A DNA stretch of 64,000 bases from Edaphobacter aggregans DSM 19364 (GTDB lineage Bacteria; Acidobacteriota; Terriglobia; Terriglobales; Acidobacteriaceae): positions 48,066-112,065 of the forward strand of contig NZ_JQKI01000020.1 in NCBI RefSeq assembly GCF_000745965.1. The letters are read 5' to 3'. Positions within the stretch are counted from its first letter, which is position 1. Each line of letters opens with the position of its first letter. Made by a program: the position numbers and the translations under genes. Shown here piece by piece: positions 26,705-35,704 of this stretch. The notes under the pieces were generated by a model. The model was not told the origin of the DNA and did no database searches. It saw only the letters and a list, made by a program, of their open reading frames with translations.

Positions 26705-28192
26705 TCAATCTTTTCCAAGATACAGCTCTGCGAGCCGCACCTGATACTCCTCCCTCGCCTGCCGATAGTCATCGTGCATCCCTGCGCGAGGCTCCTCGCT
26801 CCCGCTCTCCAGCTCCCGCACACAGCGGTCCGCAATCTCCACGAAGGACTCTCCCCTCCCCGACGCATGGCCGTAGGCGTACATCGCCTGAATCGCCGCC
26901 CCCAGACATCCTGCCTCTTCCTCCGCCGGCACCTGGATTCTCGCGCCCGTCGCATCCGCCAGCAACCGCCGCCACTCCCGCGAACGCGCCCCGCCTCCAA
27001 TCGCCACCACCGTCTCCGGCCGGCTGCCTTCCATCATCAGGTCAAGCCCGTTCAGAATCCCGAAGCTCACTCCCTCCACCGCCGCTCGAATCAGATTCGC
27101 GCTGGTGAAGTTATTCGCCGAGGCTCCTGCGATCGTCCCCCGCGCACGCGGCAGATCTGGCGTCCGCTCCCCATTCAAAAACGGAAAGAACGTCAGTCCC
27201 TCCGCTCCCGGCTGCGTCGAAGCCAGTGCCTCTTCGATGTCATCCACCGTCCTGCCCAGAACGTTCAGCGTTTGCGTCACCACGTTCGTCGCGTTCATCG
27301 TGCACACCAGCGGAAGCCATCCGCCCGACGAGGAACAGAACGAAGCCACCGATCCCGTCGGATCAGCCACCGGCCGCTGCCGGAAGGAGTATACCGTCGA
27401 CGAGGTCCCCAGGCTCAGCGTAACCACACCCTCCTTCACGTTGCCTGTCCCAATCGCCCCCATCATATTGTCCCCGCCGCCTGTAGACACCACACATCTC
27501 GGCGAGATCCCCAGTTCTTCGGCCACCTCCGCACGAACCGTACCGACAATCTCCTCCGGCGCAGCCAGCCTCGGAAGTGCCTCCCGCAGTTGACCGCTAC
27601 CGCCATCGATCGCATCAAGCACCTCATTGGCCCACGTTCGCGTGCGCACGTTGAAAAAGGCCGTCCCCGAGGCATCTCCATATTCTGCGCTCAGCTTCCC
27701 CGTCAGCCAAAAGTTCAGGTAGTCATGCGGCAACAGAATATGACGAACCCGCGCAAAGCTCTCCGGCTCGCACTCCTTTAGCCAAAGCAGCTTTGAAACC
27801 GTATAGCCCGTCAGTGGAACAATCCCGAATCGATCCAGCCACGCGCCCGCCCCTCCCAGCCTTCGGACGAGTTCTTCATTCTGCCGAGCCGTCTCCGTGT
27901 CGTTCCAAAGCTTGGCTGGCCGAATCACCTGCATAGCTTTGTCCAGAACCACCAGTCCGTGCTGCTGGCCGGAGACGCCAAGCGCAACAACCTCACCCTT
28001 CGGAGCCTGCGAGACCGCCTGCCGCACCGCCTCGCGCAGAGCGTCCACCCACCACCGCGGCTCCTGCTCCCGCGCACCATTCTTCCGCTCAATCAGCGCA
28101 TGCCCGGCATACCCACGGCCAAGCGATCGGCCGCTCTCATCCACCAGCAGCGCCTTGGTCCCCTGGGTTCCACAATCAATGCCGAGAAACAT
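26705..28192 (-). CDS. xylB: Xylulokinase (FGGY carbohydrate kinase)
   Basis: The 495-residue ATP-dependent sugar kinase phosphorylates D-xylulose or a close ketose. The N-terminal phosphate loop is FLGIDCGTQGTKALLVDESG, followed by VSGQQHGLVVLD with the substrate contacts typical of XylB, LWNDTETARQNEEL, LPHDYLNFWLTG, STGGGDNMMGAIGTGNV, SLGTSSTVYSF and the second signature AIGGGARSREWRRLLADATG. GAGGTG lies 4 nt before the ATG. It follows the ROK gene by 93 bp and precedes the symporter by 77 bp, each gap carrying a possible operator. Neighbours suggest its ketose comes from the L-fucose-isomerase-like enzyme. Confidence 0.9.
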   Translation of the reverse strand: MFLGIDCGTQGTKALLVDESGRSLGRGYAGHALIERKNGAREQEPRWWVDALREAVRQAVSQAPKGEVVALGVSGQQHGLVVLDKAMQVIRPAKLWNDTETARQNEELVRRLGGAGAWLDRFGIVPLTGYTVSKLLWLKECEPESFARVRHILLPHDYLNFWLTGKLSAEYGDASGTAFFNVRTRTWANEVLDAIDGGSGQLREALPRLAAPEEIVGTVRAEVAEELGISPRCVVSTGGGDNMMGAIGTGNVKEGVVTLSLGTSSTVYSFRQRPVADPTGSVASFCSSSGGWLPLVCTMNATNVVTQTLNVLGRTVDDIEEALASTQPGAEGLTFFPFLNGERTPDLPRARGTIAGASANNFTSANLIRAAVEGVSFGILNGLDLMMEGSRPETVVAIGGGARSREWRRLLADATGARIQVPAEEEAGCLGAAIQAMYAYGHASGRGESFVEIADRCVRELESGSEEPRAGMHDDYRQAREEYQVRLAELYLGKD

Positions 28193-28245
28193 CGCTCACC
28201 TCAAAGAAGCCCCATGCCGAAACCACAAGGCTCGCAAGAACTCAT

Positions 28246-28267
28246 TTATTTATGACACATGAAATAA
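28246..28267. promoter_or_regulatory. Candidate ROK-regulator operator before xylB
   Basis: TTATTT (28246-28251) and AAATAA (28262-28267) are perfect 6 bp arms around 10 nt (ATGACACATG), in the 93 bp gap between the ROK gene and xylB. The form matches the known NagC/Mlc-type consensus. Functional binding is inferred. Confidence 0.55.
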
Positions 28268-28285
28268 TTCCCGGCCCACACCCCC

Positions 28286-29587
28286 TCACGACTTGCGCCT
28301 CCGGCGCGCCTTCTTAACTCGCACCGGCTTAGCCGCCCGCGAAGCATGCGTTGAGCGATGATAGCGCGAGTGGCGCTGCAATAGAATCGCAGCCCCGCCG
28401 CTCAACCGTGCCAGATACCCATCTCCGGCCGTCGCGAGCCTGGGCGGTGGGCCCGCCAGCATCACGTTCTCCATCTCCTTCTGCACAATCGGACCAAACC
28501 TGCTCCAGCACGAAGTTATTTCGCCAGTAATAAGAATCAGCTCCGGAGACAGCGCAGCCGTGACCAACCGCAGCCCACGCCCCAGAGCCGTCGCCTGCGC
28601 CGTCACCGCCTTCCCCCCCGCCGGATCCCCCTCCTCGGCCAGCCGCAAAAGCTCTTCGATACTCCTCACAGGAGACTTCGGCGCCAGCTTGCGATATGCC
28701 TGCAACGCCGCACGCGAAGACGCAAACATCTCCCAGCAGCCTCGCTGCCCGCACCCGCACATCGGCCCCGTGGGGTCGATCGAGATATGCCCAAACTCCC
28801 CAGCTAGCCCATTGAATCCCGAGTGAAGCTGCCCCCCCGCCAAAATCGCCGTCCCCAATCCCTCCGAGACCGCGACCAGCACCGCGTCCTTCACCCCCTC
28901 CAGCCGCCCGTACCAAAGCTCCGACAACAGGCACGCATTCGCGTCGTTATCGATCTCTACCTGCAGATCCAGCCCCTTCTCCAGTGCCGCCTTGATGTCA
29001 AAGTTATGCCACTTCAGATTTGGCGCCAGCAGCAGCCGCTGTGTCATTCGATCCACGCGCCCCGGTACGCTCACGCCAATCCCCTCGAACGTCTTGTCCG
29101 AGTGCCGCAGCCGCAGCCGCCGCATCCTCTCGATAATCTTCGTCATCGACGTAACCGGATCCGCCACCGTCACCACCGCCTCATGCGACAGAAAGCGTCC
29201 GCTCAGATCCACCACCGCCACAATTGCTTGGTCCGGCCGCACATCCAGAGCCAGCGTCACCAGGTCGTCGTTCACCGAAAGCATCGTCGAAGGCCGCCCC
29301 CGCGCCCCGCGCACCACCGCGCCCTCCCGCACCCATCCCTCTTCGATCAACTCCTCCACAATCGCCGAGATCGTGCTCGGCTGCAGCCCCGACAGCCGCG
29401 ATAGGTCCACTCGCGACACAGGCTGACGAAACCGTATGAACTCCAAGACAATATCGCGATTGATGTCGCGAGCCAGTTCACTCGAGGCCAGCTGCGCCGA
29501 CGCAAGGTCGATCCGTCGCACGCCATAAAGCCGCTCAGGGGCAGACGCCTCGATCGTCCTGCCGGGAGTAGTCGATCTTTTGCCCAT
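28286..29587 (-). CDS. ROK family transcriptional repressor
   Basis: The 433-residue protein has an N-terminal winged helix (NRDIVLEFIRFRQPVSRVDLSRLSGLQPSTISAIVEELIEEGWV, about 44-88) and a ROK sugar-binding core: ALDVRPDQAIVAVVDLSG, GIGVSVPGRVD, EIDNDANACLLSE, EGLGTAILAGGQLHSG and the zinc motif GHISIDPTGPMCGCGQRGCWE. This is the XylR/NagC-type layout. It lies upstream of xylB on the same strand and probably controls the xylB and symporter transcripts through the inverted repeats noted there. The C-terminal tail is very basic (VRVKKARRRRKS). Confidence 0.92.
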   Translation of the reverse strand: MGKRSTTPGRTIEASAPERLYGVRRIDLASAQLASSELARDINRDIVLEFIRFRQPVSRVDLSRLSGLQPSTISAIVEELIEEGWVREGAVVRGARGRPSTMLSVNDDLVTLALDVRPDQAIVAVVDLSGRFLSHEAVVTVADPVTSMTKIIERMRRLRLRHSDKTFEGIGVSVPGRVDRMTQRLLLAPNLKWHNFDIKAALEKGLDLQVEIDNDANACLLSELWYGRLEGVKDAVLVAVSEGLGTAILAGGQLHSGFNGLAGEFGHISIDPTGPMCGCGQRGCWEMFASSRAALQAYRKLAPKSPVRSIEELLRLAEEGDPAGGKAVTAQATALGRGLRLVTAALSPELILITGEITSCWSRFGPIVQKEMENVMLAGPPPRLATAGDGYLARLSGGAAILLQRHSRYHRSTHASRAAKPVRVKKARRRRKS

Positions 29588-29614
29588 TTTTCAACATCAT
29601 ATTACCCCCAGCCA

Positions 29615-29929
29615 TCACCCGCGACGAACCGAACCGCTCCAAACCGATCCCTGGCCAGCGAAGGACCGCGACAGCATCTGCCCCCACGCAGCCCACGGCT
29701 CCTTGTCCTGATCCACCAGCGTCGAGTCACCCGCAAGATAAACCGCCGGAACATCCTCCACCTTCTCCACCACTATGCTCCGCACACTCGGGCTCTTCCC
29801 GATGAACTCAAGCGTCAACTTCCAATCCAAGTCCAGGCTGCCGATCTCACGCGGCTTCAGGTGAATCTCCTTCCCGCCCTCGATCTGCGGAGTCCTCACA
29901 TTCACCGGAAAGACTCCCGACGACTGCAT
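29615..29929 (-). pseudogene. Fragment of a rhamnogalacturonan acetylesterase (CE12, SGNH hydrolase)
   Basis: The 104-residue frame has the N-terminal beta domain of CE12-type esterases (VRTPQIEGGKEIHLKPREIGS, LTLEFIGKSPSVRSIVVEK) and then block I of the SGNH fold, VYLAGDSTLVDQDKEPWAAWGQMLSRSF, with the nucleophile serine. The sequence then leaves the family (AGQGSVWSGSVRRG) and stops. The oxyanion-hole and catalytic Asp/His blocks are missing, so this cannot be an active esterase. No signal peptide is present, so the 5' end is lost too. It sits between the ROK gene and a broken GH35 gene, pointing to decay of a pectin locus. Confidence 0.75.
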
Positions 29930-30092
29930 TCATTCGCATTGAATCTTACGCGAGCACCAATAAGAAAATAAATTCTCAATTGGTTTTCCTCCATGAACCA
30001 GGCAAAGACCGCATCAGCCCCGAGGACTGGTTCTCCCCTTGAAACATTCTCCCAAATGAACTAACGTGGCTGCGTCGCCGCAAACCGCCGAA

Positions 30093-30689
30093 ATGATCAA
30101 GCGAATCCTCTCCGCCCTGCTTGCCCTCGCCTCACTCCCTGCTCTCGCGCAGCCGCACCACGCCTTCTCCACCCACGTCTTCTCCACTGACGCCGATCAC
30201 TTCACTCTCGACGGCAAGTCCTTCAAGATCCTCTCCGGCGAGCTTCACTACGCCCGCATCCCCCGCGAATACTGGCACGCGCGCCTCAAGATGGCTCGCG
30301 CCATGGGCCTCAACACCATCGCCACCTACGTCTTCTGGAACGTCCACGAACTCACGCCCGGCCACTTCGACTTCACCGGCAACAACGGCCTCGCCGCCTT
30401 CATCCGAGCCGCACAGGAAGAAGGCCTCTACGTCAAACCAGGCGATACCTTCCTCGACAGTTCCAAACTCGGCAAGGGCGCGCTCTGGATCAACGGCCAC
30501 GCCATCGGCCGCTTCTGGAACATCGGCCCCCTGCAGACTCTCTACGTCCCCGGCCCCTGGCTGAAGAAGGGCGAAAATGAGATCGTGATCTTCGACCTTA
30601 TGCCTCCAGCCACCTGACAGGTCACCGGCCTCGACCACCCCATCCTCAACGGCCCCACGCAAGACCAGACCCACAGCCACCAGCAATGA
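30093..30689 (+). pseudogene. GH35 beta-galactosidase remnant with in-frame internal deletion and nonsense codon
   Basis: A signal peptide (MIKRILSALLALASLPALA) leads into the start of the GH35 barrel: FTLDGKSFKILSGELHYARI, HARLKMARAMGLNTIATYVFWNVHE and AAFIRAAQEEGLYV. At about 30434 the frame jumps directly to the C-terminal jelly-roll of the same family, GDTFLDSSKLGKGALWINGHAIGRFWNIGP and PGPWLKKGENEIVIFDL. Both catalytic glutamates and about 400 residues are absent although the frame is kept. TGA at 30615 interrupts the tail; beyond it the frame continues to TGA 30687, which overlaps the next ATG as ATGA. That was probably the original end. Confidence 0.8.
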
Positions 30690-33442
30690 CCCTCAAGATC
30701 GCCGCTATCGCCGCAGCCGTCCTCCTCGCCGGAGCCTCCACCACCCACACCTCCGCCCAAACCTCCATCGCCACTCTCCACCAGACCTTCCTCAATCCCC
30801 CCAACGACGCCAAGCCCATGATGCGCTGGTGGTGGTTCGGCACGGCCGTCGAAAAGCCCGAGATCCTCGGCGAGCTTCAGCAGATGAACGCCGACGGCAT
30901 CGGCGGAGTCGAGCTCGCCTTCGTCTACCCCCAAGTCATCGACGACCCATCGAAAGGCCTCGTCAACGATCCCTTCCTCTCCCCCGCCATGCTCGACAAC
31001 GTCCGTTACGCGCAGTCCGAAGCCCGCAAGCTCGGCCTCCGCGTCGACGTCACTCTCGGCAGCGGCTGGCCCTACGGCGGCCCCGCCACAACACTCGAAG
31101 AGGCTGCCACCCGCCTCCGCGTCGCCGAGATTCCCATCCCCGCCTCCGCCACCTCACTCCCCCAGCTCAAGCTCCCCGAAGGCGACTCCATCCTCTCCAT
31201 CGCACTAGTCAACGGCGAACCCAAACACTGGGACGCCGCCACTGCCAAAACCCTCCAGCCCGCCGCCCCTCTTCCTCCCGGCAACGCCCCACGCACAGCC
31301 CTCTTCTTCATCCAGTCTCACACCCGCCAGCAGGTCAAACGAGCCGCAGTCGGAGCCGAAGGCTGGGTCCTCGATCCCTTCAGCCACCAGGCCGTCACCA
31401 CACATCTCAAAACCGTCGCCGAGCCGCTCGTCAACGCCTTCGGCCCCACCCCGCCCTACGCCGTCTTCTCCGACTCCCTCGAAGCCTACGGTGCCGACTG
31501 GACCCCCAACCTCCCCGCTGAGTTCCTGAAGCGCCGCGGCTACGACCTCATCCCCCACCTCCCCGAGCTTGTCGCCGGCAACACCCCCGCTGCCGAAAAA
31601 ATCCGCCACGACTGGGGCAAGACCCTCACCGAGCTCGTCGACGAAAACTACCTCACCCAGATCAACGCCTGGGCCACCGCGCACCACACCAAATTCCGCT
31701 CCCAGACCTACGGCGACCCCGCCGTCACCCTCTCCAGCCAGCGCCTCGCCGCGCTTCCCGAGGGCGAAGGCCCACACTGGCGCGCCTTCTCTACCCTCCG
31801 CTGGGCATCCTCCGCCAATCACCTCTTCGGCAACAACGTCACCTCCGCCGAGACCTTCACCTGGCTCCACTCCCCCGTCTTCCGAGCCACCCCGCTCGAC
31901 ATGAAGGCCGAGGCCGACCTCCACTTCCTCATCGGAACCAACCAGATCATCGGCCACGGCTGGCCCTACTCGCCGCCCCCATCGCAGCTCCAGCCCGGCG
32001 ATCCCGGCTGGTCCCTCTACGCTGCCGCCGTCTTCAACGACCACAACCCCTGGCATCCCGTCATGCCCGACGTCGCCCTCTACATCCAGCGCGTCAGCTG
32101 GCTCCTCCGTCAGGGCCAACCCGCCAACCAGGTCGCACTCCTCCTCCCCACCGACGACGCATGGGCCCACTTCGTTCCCGGCAAAGTCTCCGTCACCGGC
32201 GAGATAGCCCACCTCATCACTCCCGAACTCATGTCCGCCATCCTCTCCGCCGGCTACAACGTCGACTTCATCGACGCCGACACCATCAACCGCATCGGCC
32301 TCCGCCCTTATCAAATTCTCGTCCTCCCTCCAACCCAACGCATCCCCATCAAAACCCTTCAACAGATTCAGCGCTACATGAAATATGGAGGGAAGGTTAT
32401 CGCCGTCGGCAACCTACCCAGCACTGATCCCGAAGGCCAAGCGTCGACTGAACTGACAGACCTCCCGCAAAGGATTCCGCTCGTCCCCAACGCTGCGGCG
32501 CTCGAGAAAGCTCTCGCTAAAGCAGGCGATCCGGACCTGCAACTCATCAACGCCGATGATGCCACTAGGGAGTCCATCGGCTTCATCCGCCGCAAACTCC
32601 CCACCGCCGATATCTATTTCGTCGCCAACACCTCGAATCGAACCATTCGAATCACCGCAACCTTCGACACCTCGCACCGCGACGGCGAGCAGTGGAATCC
32701 AGAAACCGGCAAAGCGCTCCGCATTCACGCCAGCAATCTGTCTTTGAATCTGGCCCCCTATGAATCCCGCGTCTTCGTCTTCGCGAACTACAGCGGCGCG
32801 GAAGAGCCGCCCGACTCCCCTCTCAACGACTCCGCATCGACAACTGCCCTGACCGATCTCTCACAGAACTGGCAGCTCCGCTTCGCCGCTACCAATAAGA
32901 CCGAAACACAATCCATCCCCTCCGATTGGACCGCCAACCCCGCCACCCTCCACTACTCTGGCGAAGCCATCTACTCGCGCGACTTCAACCTCGAATCACC
33001 ACCCCGCACCTCGGTCTATCTCCAGATCGAAGGCGGCACCGCTAACAATCCCAACCCACCCATCACCCACCAAGCCGAACACAACAGCCCCGGCGTGCCC
33101 AACCCTCTCGTCACCCGCACCGGCCCCGGCATGCGCGCCTGGTACAACCCGCCCATCCGGGAGGCCGCCATCGTCTTCATCAACGGACAGCGCGCCGGCT
33201 CCCTCTGGCACCCACCCTACCGCCTTGACGTCTCCAGACTCCTCAAGCCCGGCCCCAACCACATCGAGATCCGCGTCTACAACACCGCCCTCAACGCCTG
33301 GTCCGCGCTCCCGCCCCACGACTACAAACCCCTCATCGAAAAATACGGCGACCGCTTCCAGATGCAGGACCTCGATCAGGTCAAACCCATCCCCGCCGGC
33401 ATCCTCGGCCAAATCCACCTCATCCAGCAGGAGCCCAGGTGA
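30686..33442 (+). CDS. Secreted GH106-like alpha-L-rhamnosidase
   Basis: The 918-residue protein starts with a signal peptide (MTLKIAAIAAAVLLAGASTT) ending near SAQ. The mature start has the family hallmark NPPNDAKPMMRWWWFG, followed by GIGGVELAFVYPQ, LGLRVDVTLGSGWPYGGP, VFSDSLEAYGADWT, TYGDPAVTLSS, SAETFTWLHSP, IGTNQIIGHGWPYSPP, and a C-terminal galactose-binding-like jelly-roll (AAIVFINGQRAGSLWHPPYRLDVS, LLKPGPNHIEIRVYNTALN). GH106 enzymes remove terminal L-rhamnose from pectin. It was translationally coupled to the now broken GH35 gene. With the rha genes downstream it should feed rhamnose catabolism. Confidence 0.82.
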   Translation: MTLKIAAIAAAVLLAGASTTHTSAQTSIATLHQTFLNPPNDAKPMMRWWWFGTAVEKPEILGELQQMNADGIGGVELAFVYPQVIDDPSKGLVNDPFLSPAMLDNVRYAQSEARKLGLRVDVTLGSGWPYGGPATTLEEAATRLRVAEIPIPASATSLPQLKLPEGDSILSIALVNGEPKHWDAATAKTLQPAAPLPPGNAPRTALFFIQSHTRQQVKRAAVGAEGWVLDPFSHQAVTTHLKTVAEPLVNAFGPTPPYAVFSDSLEAYGADWTPNLPAEFLKRRGYDLIPHLPELVAGNTPAAEKIRHDWGKTLTELVDENYLTQINAWATAHHTKFRSQTYGDPAVTLSSQRLAALPEGEGPHWRAFSTLRWASSANHLFGNNVTSAETFTWLHSPVFRATPLDMKAEADLHFLIGTNQIIGHGWPYSPPPSQLQPGDPGWSLYAAAVFNDHNPWHPVMPDVALYIQRVSWLLRQGQPANQVALLLPTDDAWAHFVPGKVSVTGEIAHLITPELMSAILSAGYNVDFIDADTINRIGLRPYQILVLPPTQRIPIKTLQQIQRYMKYGGKVIAVGNLPSTDPEGQASTELTDLPQRIPLVPNAAALEKALAKAGDPDLQLINADDATRESIGFIRRKLPTADIYFVANTSNRTIRITATFDTSHRDGEQWNPETGKALRIHASNLSLNLAPYESRVFVFANYSGAEEPPDSPLNDSASTTALTDLSQNWQLRFAATNKTETQSIPSDWTANPATLHYSGEAIYSRDFNLESPPRTSVYLQIEGGTANNPNPPITHQAEHNSPGVPNPLVTRTGPGMRAWYNPPIREAAIVFINGQRAGSLWHPPYRLDVSRLLKPGPNHIEIRVYNTALNAWSALPPHDYKPLIEKYGDRFQMQDLDQVKPIPAGILGQIHLIQQEPR

Positions 33443-33742
33443 TCAACTCCGCAACGAGCACCGTAATATCACTCTCTCCTGTCGGGCCATCAGAGACCCA
33501 TCTATTGAAGCGTCATCCTGCGCGAAGACGCGCGCTCCATGCGCGTCGAAGTCGAAGGATCTGCGGTTATGCCCGCCCATGCATTCTCTCCCATTCCCCA
33601 ACACAATCCGTTCTTCCCTTCGCATCACTCATGATGCACTCAATTCCGCAAGAGTCCGCCTTCGCCACTAGGTACCCCAAGGCTCAGCCTTGGGCCTCTC
33701 AACGCACCAACCCAAACGGGGCTTTAGCCCCTGGGTCCAGCG
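33443..33742. repeat. Intergenic region with REP-like hairpins
   Basis: No gene is seen in these 300 bp. CCCAAGGCT/AGCCTTGGG (33676-33694) is a 9 bp-arm hairpin, and GGGGCT/AGCCCC (33718-33731) is a second hairpin with a TT loop. Upstream, GCGTCATCCTGCGCGAAGAC and GTCGAAGGATCTGCGGTTATG resemble the other CATCCTGA...GAAGGA repeats in this window. Confidence 0.65.
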
Positions 33743-34189
33743 TTAGAACCGCACGTAGTACCCTTGACGAGCTCGAACAACAAGATTCGGTCTCTTCACC
33801 GAAATCCCGACGTCGCGGTATTCGTTCAGCCGCGCATCCCTGGGAACCTTGAAGGCGATCTCATACCGAAAAAGTCCACGCTCGTCATAACACCCATTTG
33901 TTCGAGCACCAGCAGCATAGGTCAGTTGAGGAGCCTCGGCCATCTTAGGACCTACCCGACCCGCCTTGAAGGACGTAATCGCCTGGACCGAGTTATTGTC
34001 GAATACCTTGAAATCCCACAGTTGAAGATTCGTGACACACTCTCCGGATGCCGTCATAACTACGACATCAAAGCGAACGATCCCGAACAGCCGCACTTCC
34101 TTCTCAATAAGAGTCTGCTGAGCAGATGCTGTCGTGATAGACAACACAACCACCGCGAAAACAGCAATTACAAGCTTTCGGACAAACAT
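33743..34189 (-). CDS. Short secreted VWFA-related-like protein lacking the middle domain
   Basis: The 148-residue frame starts with a signal peptide (FVRKLVIAVFAVVVLSITTASA). It is followed by the VWFA-related N-terminal pattern (VRFDVVVMTASGECVTNLQLWDFKVFDNNSVQAITSF) and then directly by the family's C-terminal pattern (FRYEIAFKVPRDARLNEYRDVGISV, NLVVRARQGYYVRF). The von Willebrand fold of about 200 residues that separates these in normal members (compare 5402-7219) is absent. It could be an internally deleted remnant or a genuine minimal form. Codon use is less GC-biased than its neighbours. Confidence 0.6.
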   Translation of the reverse strand: MFVRKLVIAVFAVVVLSITTASAQQTLIEKEVRLFGIVRFDVVVMTASGECVTNLQLWDFKVFDNNSVQAITSFKAGRVGPKMAEAPQLTYAAGARTNGCYDERGLFRYEIAFKVPRDARLNEYRDVGISVKRPNLVVRARQGYYVRF

Positions 34190-34298
34190 AAGTTCACCTC
34201 GAACGAGTTGTAATTCGCTAGCGTCCGACTAGCAGGCCGGCGAACAATTGTATCCCTGGTAGCCCACAGAGCTCCAGCCAATGGAAAGGTAAGGCGAA

Positions 34299-35675
34299 AT
34301 GCCCCAAACTCGATGGCTCTCCATCCTCGTCATCTGTCTTGCGACGATGGCCCACGCCGCACCCGAAACATTCCTCGCCAACCGCTACGGAGCCAAACCC
34401 GACGGCACCACCCTCTCCACCGCAGCCATCCAGAAGGCCATCGACGCTGCCGCCAAGTCCCACGGCACCGTCACCCTCTCCCCCGGAACCTATCTCACCG
34501 GCTCCCTCTTCCTCAAATCAGGAGTCACCCTCGACGTCCCCGAAGGCGTCACCATCATCGGCTCGCAAAAGCTCTCCGACTACCCCATGCTCCCCACCCG
34601 CATCGCCGGCATCGAGATGACCTGGCCCGCCGCACTCATCAACGCCCGCGACCAGCACGACGTCGCCATCACCGGCAAAGGCACCATCGACGGCGACGGC
34701 CCCATCTGGTGGAAGTCCTACTGGGACCTCCGCGCCCAGTACGAACCCAAAGGCCTCCGCTGGGCCTCCGACTACGACGCCCGCCGCCCCCGCCTCATCC
34801 TCTTCCAGAACTCGACCAACGTCCGTCTCGGCGGAGGCATCACCCTCAAGCGCTCCGGCTTCTGGACCGTCCAGGTCCTCTACTCCTCCAACGTCACCAT
34901 CGACAACGTCATCATCCGCAACAACGAAGGCGGCAAAGGCCCCTCCACCGACGGCATCGACATCGACTCCTCCCACGACATCCTCGTCCAGCACGCCGAC
35001 ATCGACGTCAACGATGACGCTCTCTGCCTCAAGGCAGGCCGCGACTCCGACGGCCTCCGCGTCAACCGCCCCACTGAAAACGTTGTGATCCGCGACTCCA
35101 TCATCCGCCGCGGAGCCGCCGCCGTCACCATCGGCTCCGAGACCTCCGGCGGCTTCCGCGACATCGAGGCCTACAACCTCACCGCCCTCTCCAGCGTACC
35201 CTCAGGAGTCCTCTTCAAATCCGCCCGCACCCGCGGCGGCAGCGCCTCCGACATCCGCATCCACGACCTCACCCTCGAGGGCGTAGCCATCCCCATCCAC
35301 ATCACCATGAACTGGAACCCCACCTACAGCTACGCCACCCTCCCGCCCGACATCCAGAACCCGCCGCCTTACTACATCACCCTCACTACCCGCGTCCCCG
35401 AAGACAAGGGTCTCCCCCACTTCCGCAACGTCCACATCTGGAACATCAAGGCCACCGGAGCCCGTCAGGCCTTCAACGTCAGCGCCTACCCCAAAGCCCC
35501 CCTCGAAGACTTCCGCATCGACCACCTCGAAATCGAAGCAAAAACTGCCGGAGCCATCACCGACGCCAATAACTGGACCCTCTCCGACATCAACCTCAAT
35601 ACCGCCGACGCCAGCAAACTAACCCTCAACGGCCCACCCGCCAAAGTAGAAACCCCATACGGCGAACCCAAATAG
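34299..35675 (+). CDS. Secreted GH28 polygalacturonase-family enzyme
   Basis: The 458-residue protein has a signal peptide (MPQTRWLSILVICLATMAHA) and a right-handed beta-helix. GH28 landmarks are FLANRYGAKPDGTTLSTAAIQKAID, GVTIIGSQKLSDYP, the catalytic region STDGIDIDSSHDILVQHADIDVNDDALCLKAG (paired aspartates), GSETSGGFRDI, where classical enzymes have a GHG histidine, and FKSARTRGG in place of RIK. This matches the bacterial exo-acting or rhamnogalacturonase-like branch. It would cut galacturonan or rhamnogalacturonan chains outside the cytoplasm. AAGG lies about 5 nt before the ATG. It is the last gene before the decayed island. Confidence 0.88.
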   Translation: MPQTRWLSILVICLATMAHAAPETFLANRYGAKPDGTTLSTAAIQKAIDAAAKSHGTVTLSPGTYLTGSLFLKSGVTLDVPEGVTIIGSQKLSDYPMLPTRIAGIEMTWPAALINARDQHDVAITGKGTIDGDGPIWWKSYWDLRAQYEPKGLRWASDYDARRPRLILFQNSTNVRLGGGITLKRSGFWTVQVLYSSNVTIDNVIIRNNEGGKGPSTDGIDIDSSHDILVQHADIDVNDDALCLKAGRDSDGLRVNRPTENVVIRDSIIRRGAAAVTIGSETSGGFRDIEAYNLTALSSVPSGVLFKSARTRGGSASDIRIHDLTLEGVAIPIHITMNWNPTYSYATLPPDIQNPPPYYITLTTRVPEDKGLPHFRNVHIWNIKATGARQAFNVSAYPKAPLEDFRIDHLEIEAKTAGAITDANNWTLSDINLNTADASKLTLNGPPAKVETPYGEPK

Positions 35676-35704
35676 ATCGAGATCGAAGCCGGATCCAATT
35701 TCCA

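Noticed and set aside
33676..33731. Terminator for the GH106-like gene
   Set aside because: The hairpins lack T-tracts and match a REP-like repeat form better than a rho-independent terminator.
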